DNA from: Nitrospinota bacterium
GTDB lineage: Bacteria > Nitrospinota > Nitrospinia > UBA9942 > JAHJSF01
Direction of reading: 5' to 3'
Length of the DNA stretch: 22,722 nt
NCBI GenBank assembly: GCA_018830405.1
Contig: JAHJSF010000030.1
Coordinates: forward strand, 1-22,722
Positions 15,551-22,168 of this stretch are shown here, in pieces (within the stretch, counting starts at the first letter, position 1; every line of letters starts with the position of its first letter). The notes under the pieces are model-generated. The model saw nothing but the letters and a program-made list of their open reading frames with translations. It was not told where the DNA came from and made no database searches. The position numbers and the translations under genes are program-made.

Positions 15551-15579
15551 TGACAAACAGAAGGGATAGCAGGTAATCT
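15550..15579 (+). promoter_or_regulatory. Promoter for ruvX-mltG, abutting the repeat element
   Basis: TTGACA (15550-15555), an 18-base spacer and TAATCT (15574-15579). The first T of the -35 is also the last base of the right arm of the element at 15385-15550. The predicted start is at about the ruvX ATG (15586), so the mRNA may be leaderless. Confidence 0.6.
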
Positions 15580-15585
15580 CTAACC

Positions 15586-16014
15586 ATGAAAACACTTTCT
15601 TTGGACTTTGGAAGCAAATATATCGGGGTGGCCATCAGTGATGACCTCGGTATCATAGCCGTCGGTCTTGAGGTAATTAAGAGGGAATACCTCAAGAATG
15701 ATATAGATAGAATAAAGACCATTATTGAGGAAAACGGGGTAGAGGAACTGGTAGTCGGACTCCCCAAAAAACTAAATAACGATGTAGGAATACAGGCAGA
15801 TAAGACCATTGCCTTCGTTGAATCTCTGAAAGAAAACATAGATATACCAATTCAGATGTGGGATGAGCGGCTAACCACTGCCGAGGCGCAAAAGATGCTT
15901 ATATCGATGAATGTCAGCCGAAGCAAAAGAAAAAAGGTAATAGATAAGGTGGCGGCCCAGCTTATTCTGGACAGCTACCTGCAATTTAAAAAGAACAGAA
16001 AAAACAGAGAATAA
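15586..16014 (+). CDS. ruvX: Putative pre-16S rRNA nuclease / Holliday junction resolvase family protein
   Basis: A 142-residue YqgF/RuvX protein with an RNase H-like fold. LDFGSKYIGVAISD near the N-terminus carries the first catalytic Asp (D7). VVGLPKKLNN, WDERLTTAEA and DKVAAQLILDSYL follow in family order with the acidic catalytic residues kept. Members process the 5' end of 16S rRNA and have been proposed as resolvases. Its stop overlaps the mltG start (TAATG), showing translational coupling. Upstream there is no well-placed Shine-Dalgarno (AGG lies about 12 bases away), consistent with a leaderless start at the promoter just upstream. Confidence 0.93.
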   Translation: MKTLSLDFGSKYIGVAISDDLGIIAVGLEVIKREYLKNDIDRIKTIIEENGVEELVVGLPKKLNNDVGIQADKTIAFVESLKENIDIPIQMWDERLTTAEAQKMLISMNVSRSKRKKVIDKVAAQLILDSYLQFKKNRKNRE

Positions 16015-17042
16015 TGACCGCCCCGACCAAAAAAAAGAAGCAGAATAAAAGTGCCTTAGCCGCCACAATACTCCTAATCCTGACACTCTTGCTCTCCCCC
16101 TTAATCTCCCTCGGCTACTGGTTTTACACCCCCCATAATCCGAATGGACAGAATGAGATTGTGGAGATCAAAAAGGGGGGAAACATAAATACCATATCCT
16201 CCCTGCTTAAAGAGAGGGGACTCATAAATAACAGTCTCTATTACCGAATCATAGGGAGAATTGTTTCATTCGGCCTAAAACCAAAGGCGGGGGAATACCT
16301 CTTATCCGCCTCAATGTCCCCCTCGGTCATAATGGGCAAAATATCGAACGGTAAGGTATATATGCATCAGGTAACCATACCGGAAGGGTTTAATATCTAC
16401 GAAATAGCCTCGCTCCTCGAGGGAAAACAGTTGGCTAATAAGGAAAGATTTCTGGCTGCGGCAACAGACCGCGAATTCATAAAGTCTCTATCATTCGATA
16501 TCCCCTCCCTGGAGGGCTACCTTTTCCCCGACACATATCTATTGTCCAAGGGGATGACAGAAAGGGAGATTGCCGCCAAGATGGTTAAGACCTTCAAGGA
16601 GCTGGCCTATAACGAAATTGCGGCCAAGGCCTCCGCAGTGGGACTGACCCCTCATCAGGTTGTCAATATGGCCTCATTAGTGGAAAAGGAAACCGCCCTG
16701 AACGAGGAGAAAGTCATCGTCGCCTCTGTCTTTCATAACAGGCTGAAGAAGGGGATGAGGCTCCAGTGTGATCCAACCGTTATCTACGCCATCAAGAACT
16801 TTGACGGGAATATCAGAAAGAAGGACCTGATGATAGATTCCCCCTACAACACCTACCGCTACGCCGGACTACCGATAGGTCCGATAGCCAACCCGGGACT
16901 TGATTCCATACGCGGAGTCTTATATCCCGTTCAAAGCAATTACCTCTACTTTGTAGCCACCAAACAGGGGGGGCACTACTTCTCGACCAACATAAAAGAC
17001 CATAATAGGGCGGTCAGGAAATATCAGCTGAACGGGAAATAG
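16014..17042 (+). CDS. mltG: Endolytic peptidoglycan transglycosylase MltG (YceG-like)
   Basis: A 342-residue inner-membrane enzyme. A Lys-rich cytoplasmic start (KKKKQNK) is followed by one transmembrane segment (about 15-37), leaving a periplasmic LysM-like region and the YceG catalytic domain. The active-site motif NMASLVEKETAL places the catalytic Glu at about 224, followed by VFHNRLKKGMRLQCDPTVIYA and, near the end, SNYLYFVA. It cleaves nascent glycan strands and sets their length. ruvX and yceG-type genes are neighbours in many bacteria, which supports both calls. The ATG shares its A with the ruvX TAA stop. Confidence 0.94.
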   Translation: MTAPTKKKKQNKSALAATILLILTLLLSPLISLGYWFYTPHNPNGQNEIVEIKKGGNINTISSLLKERGLINNSLYYRIIGRIVSFGLKPKAGEYLLSASMSPSVIMGKISNGKVYMHQVTIPEGFNIYEIASLLEGKQLANKERFLAAATDREFIKSLSFDIPSLEGYLFPDTYLLSKGMTEREIAAKMVKTFKELAYNEIAAKASAVGLTPHQVVNMASLVEKETALNEEKVIVASVFHNRLKKGMRLQCDPTVIYAIKNFDGNIRKKDLMIDSPYNTYRYAGLPIGPIANPGLDSIRGVLYPVQSNYLYFVATKQGGHYFSTNIKDHNRAVRKYQLNGK

Positions 17043-17047
17043 ATTTT

Positions 17048-17080
17048 AAACCGCCGAGAACGCTGAGGCCGCAGAGTTTA
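17048..17080 (+). repeat. CCGCnGAG mini-repeat, copy 2
   Basis: It starts 5 bases after the mltG stop: AAACCGCCGAG, CGCTGAG, GCCGCAGAGTTTA. It has the same unit, length and AAAC...GTTTA borders as 14481-14514, and both copies follow a stop codon directly. It marks the end of the housekeeping operon. Confidence 0.5.
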
Positions 17081-17150
17081 CCAACATTATGACCAATGCT
17101 TAAATCCCTTATTGACTCTAACTACCTATCTGTAATACTGTTAAGCAGTT

Positions 17151-17271
17151 AGGGTGATTTCATATCAGACTAAAAACAGAGAACAATCATTCCACGAATC
17201 ACCCTTAATATAGGGATAAGTAAAAATATTTTCCTTATATATACTCCGATATGGTGGAAAGTATTTCCACC
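17151..17271. promoter_or_regulatory. Two inverted repeats upstream of the lipoprotein gene
   Basis: AGGGTGATT (17151-17159) and AATCACCCT (17197-17205) are perfectly complementary across 37 bases. GGTGGAAA (17253-17260) and TTTCCACC (17264-17271) form a perfect 8-bp palindrome with a GTA centre. A TATACT at 17240-17245 could be a -10 box, which would put the second palindrome at the transcription start, as for an operator. No convincing -35 is seen. The rest of the 17081-17297 gap shows nothing I recognise. Confidence 0.45.
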
Positions 17272-17297
17272 TATTAACACTTTTAGCGAGGAAAATT

Positions 17298-17693
17298 ATG
17301 AAACTCAAAAAAACCATAATCTTTATATTTGTATCCTTCATGTTGACGGGGTGCGCTGCTAGAACAGGACTTTTAGTCGAGGTTTCTGACGGAACAAAAC
17401 CCCTTATGGGCGAGGCTGTAGCGACAGTGGTCAGTGGTACTTTCCAGGTATCAAACTTAGAGGGCTATACATGCAATGGTTCATACAACCAGTGGACCAA
17501 ATCTCCTATCCTCAAAACAAAAGTATCTTGTAGTGATGGCCGTTTTGGAGAAGTAATGGTAATGCGAACTGGGCCTAATTTCATGAATGGTTCAGGAGAA
17601 GGAGTACTAAACGACGGCACTAAATTCAGAGTTTTGATGGGTGACATGGTTCATTATCGCAATACACAAGGAGTATGGGAAAAAGCAAAATAA
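17298..17693 (+). CDS. Small outer-surface lipoprotein of unknown function
   Basis: A 131-residue protein. A short basic start (KLKK), hydrophobic core and lipobox LTGC (Cys19) mark it as a lipoprotein; Ala after the Cys predicts outer-membrane sorting. The mature part (about 112 residues) is Gly- and beta-rich, with a likely disulfide pair (C59 in EGYTCNGS and C78 in KVSCSDG) and repeated GxGEGVLNDGTKF-like turns. I do not recognise the family. GAGG 8 bases before the ATG is the ribosome site. It is probably co-transcribed with the next gene. Base composition and codon use are more AT-rich than the preceding core genes. Confidence 0.78.
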   Translation: MKLKKTIIFIFVSFMLTGCAARTGLLVEVSDGTKPLMGEAVATVVSGTFQVSNLEGYTCNGSYNQWTKSPILKTKVSCSDGRFGEVMVMRTGPNFMNGSGEGVLNDGTKFRVLMGDMVHYRNTQGVWEKAK

Positions 17694-17725
17694 CAATTAG
17701 CGGCCTAAAAAATAGGAGAATCCTA

Positions 17726-18100
17726 ATGAATCTTGATGAGTTTATCGAAACGTCACTCAAACAAATAATTGATGGTGTCAAAAATGCACAAGTAGCAACA
17801 AAGCTTCCAGGAAAACACCCAACAAAAACAGACGTAATCAATCCAGCTGTAATGTATGGTGCGGATTCCGCACCCAAAGGTAAATACTTTGCTACAACCA
17901 GTAGAAATCTTGTTCATTTTGTTGATTTTGACGTTGCAGTAACTACTGATTCAGCATCTGAAACTAAAGGCAGTTTATCCATAAAGGTAGCTGGCTTTGG
18001 AGTAGGTGGTGGCGGTGGGGCTAAAGATAGAGATATAGTTGTAAGCCGTATTAAGTTTCAGGTCCCCATTATGCTACCGCAATCTTCGGATCAAGAATAA
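17726..18100 (+). CDS. Small uncharacterised protein, resembling the 'Trypco2'-type domain family
   Basis: A 124-residue protein. The frame stays open to an ATG at 17675 inside the lipoprotein gene, but ATG at 17726 has AGGAG 7 bases upstream and begins MNLDEFIETSLKQIIDGV, so I choose it. The layout is an amphipathic N-terminal helix, then HFVDFDVAVTT, a Gly-rich turn (GFGVGGGGG) and a closing SRIKFQVPIMLP. I have seen this pattern in many uncharacterised 120-150-residue bacterial proteins, and it may correspond to the domain called trypsin-co-occurring domain 2. Assignment is from memory and tentative. No signal peptide; likely cytoplasmic. Its link to the upstream lipoprotein is unknown. 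Confidence 0.65.
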   Translation: MNLDEFIETSLKQIIDGVKNAQVATKLPGKHPTKTDVINPAVMYGADSAPKGKYFATTSRNLVHFVDFDVAVTTDSASETKGSLSIKVAGFGVGGGGGAKDRDIVVSRIKFQVPIMLPQSSDQE

Positions 18101-18198
18101 TGCCTTTGCTATTATGCTTAAAAAAGATTAAGAATAAGCGCAATCGATATTTAAATAGCTGAAATGAAGTTCCCCCGATTTTACGGACACTAAATTTA

Positions 18199-18275
18199 GT
18201 TAGGCCGCAAGAGGCTGGGCGGTGCTAATCGCGGTCTATTGCGCTGGGCGGCTCCTGAACTCAACCGTTATATGT
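18199..18275 (+). other. Possible integron attC remnant upstream of the DUF2971 gene
   Basis: GTTAGGC (18199-18205) has the GTTRRRY form of an integron core site. About 60 bases later GGCTCCTGAACTCAACC-GTTATAT (GTTATAT at 18267-18273) resembles the L'-R' end of attC sites. Two GCTGGGCGG copies lie between. The expected complementary 5' half is not visible. GTTATATGT at 18267-18275 is the exact complement of ACATATAAC at 19171-19179 beyond the gene. Confidence 0.35.
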
Positions 18276-18284
18276 AAGAATATT

Positions 18285-19178
18285 ATGGATTACAAAATTC
18301 CAGAGTTTCTTTATAAATATACTTCCTGTTCAACTGCAAAATTAATATTAAGGAATAAAACAATACGGTGGAATTCTCCCTTAAATTTCAATGATATTTT
18401 TGAACTTAATCACTCGCTAGGGATGGATTTCGAAGAAACTAAAGCAGTAAACATTATCGCCCAGAAACTTGCCGCTGTAATATATGATGACGAGATTCAG
18501 CTTTATGATACCGGAAAGAAAAACCCCAAACTGGATTATATGCGAAGAAACTTGCGCAAAGACTCATATCCAATAGAACAGCTAGTCGAAACAATAAAGC
18601 TTGTGGCAAGAGAATTTATTCCCACGGTCAAAAATATTATAGAAAGTGAAAGAATACGTTGGCGAAAGGATATTGAGAATTATAGAATTTTATGTTTTTC
18701 TGAATTCAATGATTCTGACTTAATGTGGAAGCGTTATTCAGATCAGCATTCCGGGGTGGTCCTTCAATGGAAACCAATTGCTACGATTGATTCCACTCTT
18801 TTAGTGGCTCGCCCTGTAGTATATTCTGATGATATACCAGAAGTTGCTACATTTGAATATTTTACTGAAGTTGCTGTTGGTTTAAAACCAATGGTAAGCA
18901 CTGATGATTTGTCCGCATTAACAACTATTAAAGCGACATCATGGTCAGATGAAAATGAGTGGCGCATTGTTTCAACAAACAGAATTTACGATTCTGGAGA
19001 TCATGAAGATGTTCCATTTTCAGCACAAGAAATTAATTCTGTGTATTTGGGCTGTCAAATTGACAACAAAGATAAAAAAGTTATTTTGAAATATATTGAT
19101 GAAAATTTTTCTCATGTTAATGTTTATCAGGCATATATAGATGAAGATACTAGAGTGATAACATTTAAAAACATATAA
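18285..19178 (+). CDS. DUF2971 family protein
   Basis: A 297-residue cytoplasmic protein. It opens IPEFLYKYTSCSTAKLILRNKTIRWNSPLNFNDIFEL, the classic DUF2971 pattern of 'xLYKY ... NPxxFNDPFE'. Later come ILCFSEFNDSDLMWKRYSDQHSGVVLQW and SWSDENEWRIV, both typical of the family. Its biochemical role is unknown; members are common in phage-related regions, genomic islands and gene cassettes. The frame extends back to 18222, but ATG at 18285 gives the family start. The ribosome site is weak (TAAGAA). It is clearly more AT-rich than the core genes. The 9-bp inverted repeats at 18267-18275 and 19171-19179 bracket it, the second one containing its stop codon, as in an integron cassette. Confidence 0.85.
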   Translation: MDYKIPEFLYKYTSCSTAKLILRNKTIRWNSPLNFNDIFELNHSLGMDFEETKAVNIIAQKLAAVIYDDEIQLYDTGKKNPKLDYMRRNLRKDSYPIEQLVETIKLVAREFIPTVKNIIESERIRWRKDIENYRILCFSEFNDSDLMWKRYSDQHSGVVLQWKPIATIDSTLLVARPVVYSDDIPEVATFEYFTEVAVGLKPMVSTDDLSALTTIKATSWSDENEWRIVSTNRIYDSGDHEDVPFSAQEINSVYLGCQIDNKDKKVILKYIDENFSHVNVYQAYIDEDTRVITFKNI

Positions 19179-19305
19179 CTATGCAGTGCAGTTGAAATCG
19201 AAGCAGCCGGGATAAGTTTTGCTCTCTATATTTTATGATGTTCAAATCAGTCTAATGCATGTTAATATTCTCAAGGGTTCGATTCACTGACTTTCGCATT
19301 AGCCG
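19171..19305 (+). other. Possible decayed attC site downstream of the DUF2971 gene
   Basis: ACATATAAC (19171-19179) spans the stop codon and complements GTTATATGT upstream of the gene. GTTGAAATCGAAGC at about 19191-19204 is partly complementary to GGTTCGATTCACTGAC at about 19277-19292, as the L boxes of an attC would be. The expected closing GTTRRRY is not intact (CATTAGCC is near it). Between here and the element at 19411 I see nothing else. Confidence 0.3.
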
Positions 19306-19410
19306 TATTGAATGCAGGGCAATGTAGCTGACAGAAATTAATCCATAGTGGATGGGGGCAGGTCTACTGATGTTTGAGCCTCCGACTATCCCAACCGCCG
19401 TCTATTTTTT

Positions 19411-19534
19411 GCACGAAGTAGAATTCAAAATGATAACAAGGCGGCAAGGAGGAGGCGACGCAGGCATAGTTTGAGCTATGTTGAGGAGCTGACGACGAAG
19501 CCAACACAGTTAGCGTTTGAATAGTGCTTCGTGT
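19411..19534. repeat. Modular inverted-repeat element with ATTCAAA ends and hairpin-family interior
   Basis: The 19-base arms (19411-19429 and 19516-19534) are complementary at 15 positions: CACGAAG and ATTCAAA mirrored as TTTGAAT and CTTCGTG. The ends ATTCAAAATGATAACAA and GTTAGCGTTTGAAT match the element at 15385-15550. The interior instead belongs to the hairpin family of 4.7 and 11.0 kb: GGCAAGGAGGAG, stem CATAG (19465-19469)-TTTGAG-CTATG (19476-19480), GAGGAGC and GACGAAGCC. The right arm meets the stop codon of the phospholipase D-like gene. Confidence 0.8.
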
Positions 19535-20124
19535 CATTCGATTCTATTCAGATAATCAAGAAAATATCTCGCCAACTCCTCAGACTCAATCATCAGTGAG
19601 GTCTCATTACTCTTTGATAGGGCTGTATGGGACAGATTGTGACTGCCTATAAAAACTATCTTTCTATCTATAACAATCAGCTTAGAGTGGGTAACTTTGC
19701 CGAGGGAATCAAACCTCACCTTAACCCCTCCCTTCTGCAACCTGTCGGCCGTAAAACTGTTTGATTTGTTCAGGCTATCACTCTTCCTCCCATTCTTTTC
19801 CAATATCACCTCCACCTCTACCCCACGTTGGGCAGCAGCCAGAAGTTCCTGCATAATGGCATTTGAGTAATTCTTTTTGGAGTTGGTCGTTTTGAAGAGA
19901 TACATAGAGAGATGGATATCCCTATCCGCCCCCTTTATTTTCTCCCTCAGAAGGTGAAAATATTTCTCATTATCGAGAGGAACAATGGGGGCATCAAAAG
20001 ATTCCGCAACTATCCCGCCTGAATAAACAGAGCGGGCTAAAATCTGGCTGGGAGAGGCCAAGGCAACGGCCAGCAGACAGACAACAAAGAAAAACCTAAA
20101 TTTAAAAATGTTGTCTGTAAGCAT
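19534..20124 (-). CDS. Secreted phospholipase D-like nuclease (single HKD motif)
   Basis: A 196-residue protein with a signal peptide (about 1-30, hydrophobic FFFVVCLLAVALA then SPSQILA). One HKD motif, HSKLIVID...IGSHNLS, keeps His, Lys, Asp and the GS pair. A single HKD copy and small size fit the Nuc/endonuclease-type PLD proteins that work as homodimers, here in the periplasm or outside the cell. Lipid hydrolysis is the alternative. It begins 9 bases after the helicase stop, so it is in that operon. The stop codon abuts the repeat element at 19411-19534. Confidence 0.85.
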   Translation of the reverse strand: MLTDNIFKFRFFFVVCLLAVALASPSQILARSVYSGGIVAESFDAPIVPLDNEKYFHLLREKIKGADRDIHLSMYLFKTTNSKKNYSNAIMQELLAAAQRGVEVEVILEKNGRKSDSLNKSNSFTADRLQKGGVKVRFDSLGKVTHSKLIVIDRKIVFIGSHNLSHTALSKSNETSLMIESEELARYFLDYLNRIE

Positions 20125-20133
20125 ATAGTCAGC

Positions 20134-21867
20134 CTATTTTTTCTTTACGCCTCTAAGTTTCTTCCCCCCATATGAAGGGGCGGAACCACTCTTTTGGGGT
20201 CTGGGTGACCTATGAGGATTGTGTGAACCATGTGAACCATGAGGTCTGGATGTCCTTGGGTTACGGGGGGAGCTGGGAGCCTTCTGCTCCTTGGCCTTGG
20301 TAACAACCGACCTTTTACCCCCATTCCTATTAAATGTTCTAAGGATAATCTCAGCTTCAGCAAAGGGGACGGTAACAAAGGAGAAACTATCCAATATCTC
20401 TACCTTGTCAATCAGATCTTTAGGGATATCGGCGGTCTTGGTCAAAAATTCAACCAGATCTTTTTTGGTTATATTGTCCTTTTTCCCTTTGGCTATGAAT
20501 AGACGGGTTTGGCCCTCCTCCTCAACGATTGTTCTCCCCCTCTTCTTCTCATGCGGAGGAGTAAGATCCTTATAGCGTCCCTTATCGAGAGACTTACCGA
20601 ACGAGTATTTAAGGACCGAGGCCAGGAGGTCCTGCGGAGACCCGTTCTCCAGCAATTTGCCGGCCCAATTCTTATAACTGTCAATATCCCCCTCAAATAA
20701 GATTCTCCCTATCTCCTCCGATATCCTGTTCATCTTGGCCTCGATGACATCAGAGATATTGGGAATAGACTCTCTTCTGATATCGGTTTTGGCCACCTGT
20801 TTTATAAACCCGAGTCTTCTGAACTCGGAAGGAGTTATAAAGGTGATAGCCACACCATGTTTCCCTGCCCTCCCCGTTCTCCCTATCCTATGTATGTAGG
20901 CCTCAGGGTTCTGCGGGATGGCGTAGTTTATAACGTGGGTAATATTCTCAACATCAATACCTCTGGCAGCTACGTCTGTAGCCACAAGTATAGATATGTT
21001 CTGTTTCCTAAACTTCGTAAGAGTCCTCTCCCTCAGCACCTGCGACATATCGCCATGCAGCCCTTCAACCGCATAGCCTCGATCGTGAAGAGAGCTGACG
21101 AGGGTATCAACTTCAATCTTGGTTCGGCAGAAGATAAGCCCGTAGAATAGGACTTCAATATCTATGATTCGGCAGAGGGCCTCAAACTTATCCTTATTCA
21201 AGACCTCAAAATAGATCTGGTCGGTAAGTTTGGTGGTAAGCTTGGTCTCAGACTTAACATGGGTATACTCCCGCATATACTTTTCGGCTAGCTTTTTTAT
21301 CGGGGCGGGCATGGTAGCTGAAAAGAGAAGAACCCTCTTCTCTTCCGGTGTTTCCTTCAATACGGTCTCGATATCATCGATAAAACCCATATTGAGCATC
21401 TCATCCGCCTCATCAAGGATGAAAAACTGTATCTTCTTCAGGGAGAGTGTTTTCCTCTTCATATGATCCATAACACGCCCAGGGGTCCCAACAACTATCG
21501 ACACCCCCTTCTTCAGCCTCTTAAGCTGCAGCTCCATCGACTGTCCCCCATATATAGGGGCAATGGAGAGCTCACTATCTCCCCTCAAGGAATTAAGCTC
21601 TTCACACACCTGTATAACCAGCTCTCTGGTTGGGGCAAGGATAATCGCCTGAACCCCTTTGACCGAACTGTCCAGCATCTCCAACAGAGGGAGACCAAAG
21701 GCGGCTGTCTTCCCTGTGCCGGTTTGGGCCTGGGCAATAATATCAACGTTGTTTTTAAGGAGAAGGGGGATTGTAATCTTCTGAATCTCAGTCGGTTCTT
21801 CAAATCCCTTTTTTTGGAGGGCTCTGATAGTATTGGCCGATAAACCAAGTTCTTTGAAATGTTCCAT
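20134..21867 (-). CDS. deaD: DEAD-box ATP-dependent RNA helicase with DbpA-type RNA-binding domain
   Basis: A 577-residue helicase. The Q motif region is at about 21-30, Walker A AQTGTGKT at 47-54, PTREL at 79-83, GTPGR at 127-131, DEAD at 152-155, SAT at 183-185 and HRIGRTGR at 326-333, so both RecA domains are complete. A linker region (about 370-440) is followed by a DbpA-like RNA-binding fold (about 453-525, TRLFIAKGKKDNITKKDLVEFL) and a basic Arg/His/Ser/Pro-rich tail ending GVKKK. DeaD/CsdA proteins unwind structured RNA in ribosome assembly and cold adaptation; DbpA is the closest alternative. It is the first gene of a two-gene operon, with a predicted leader of about 157 bases and a weak ribosome site. 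Confidence 0.93.
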   Translation of the reverse strand: MEHFKELGLSANTIRALQKKGFEEPTEIQKITIPLLLKNNVDIIAQAQTGTGKTAAFGLPLLEMLDSSVKGVQAIILAPTRELVIQVCEELNSLRGDSELSIAPIYGGQSMELQLKRLKKGVSIVVGTPGRVMDHMKRKTLSLKKIQFFILDEADEMLNMGFIDDIETVLKETPEEKRVLLFSATMPAPIKKLAEKYMREYTHVKSETKLTTKLTDQIYFEVLNKDKFEALCRIIDIEVLFYGLIFCRTKIEVDTLVSSLHDRGYAVEGLHGDMSQVLRERTLTKFRKQNISILVATDVAARGIDVENITHVINYAIPQNPEAYIHRIGRTGRAGKHGVAITFITPSEFRRLGFIKQVAKTDIRRESIPNISDVIEAKMNRISEEIGRILFEGDIDSYKNWAGKLLENGSPQDLLASVLKYSFGKSLDKGRYKDLTPPHEKKRGRTIVEEEGQTRLFIAKGKKDNITKKDLVEFLTKTADIPKDLIDKVEILDSFSFVTVPFAEAEIILRTFNRNGGKRSVVTKAKEQKAPSSPRNPRTSRPHGSHGSHNPHRSPRPQKSGSAPSYGGKKLRGVKKK

Positions 21868-22030
21868 AAATTTCTTTCTAAAATAATAGTTTTATACTAA
21901 GTTGGAATATCTATTTTTAAATAGGCTTATAAAGAAGAAGGGGGCGAGGAGAAACAGGCATACCCTGTAGGTCTCTCTTCTATAAACAAACGGTTTAATC
22001 AATCATCTTTGCTTCTCAACCACTCGCGGT

Positions 22031-22060
22031 ATTATAACGCAGAAAGATAAAGGGTTACAA
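22031..22060 (-). promoter_or_regulatory. Promoter of the DEAD-box helicase operon, with a long leader
   Basis: On the minus strand TTGTAA (22055-22060), an 18-base spacer and consensus TATAAT (22031-22036). The predicted leader of about 157 bases runs to 21868 and contains a small hairpin (plus strand ACAGG-CATAC-CCTGT, about 21955-21969). Long structured leaders are usual for cold-inducible helicase genes. The rest of the 21868-22168 gap shows a TACAAT at 22119-22124, a possible -10 for hemC without a clear -35. Confidence 0.55.
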
Positions 22061-22168
22061 ATCTTTATGAATCAAGGGGAAGTCTTAACTCTAAGATTAT
22101 ATAAATCGCTCCTCATGGTACAATAAAGGCCGTAACATTGGCCTAAGAACATTAAGCGGAAAAGGGTG

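Noticed and set aside
17675-17725. An upstream start for the small protein, overlapping the lipoprotein gene
   Set aside because: The ATG at 17726 has an ideal AGGAG and begins the conserved-looking helix; the extra 17 residues are read from the end of the lipoprotein gene and the spacer.
18222-18284. An upstream start for the DUF2971 protein
   Set aside because: The extra 21 residues are encoded by the attC-like stretch and do not fit the family N-terminus; ATG at 18285 does.
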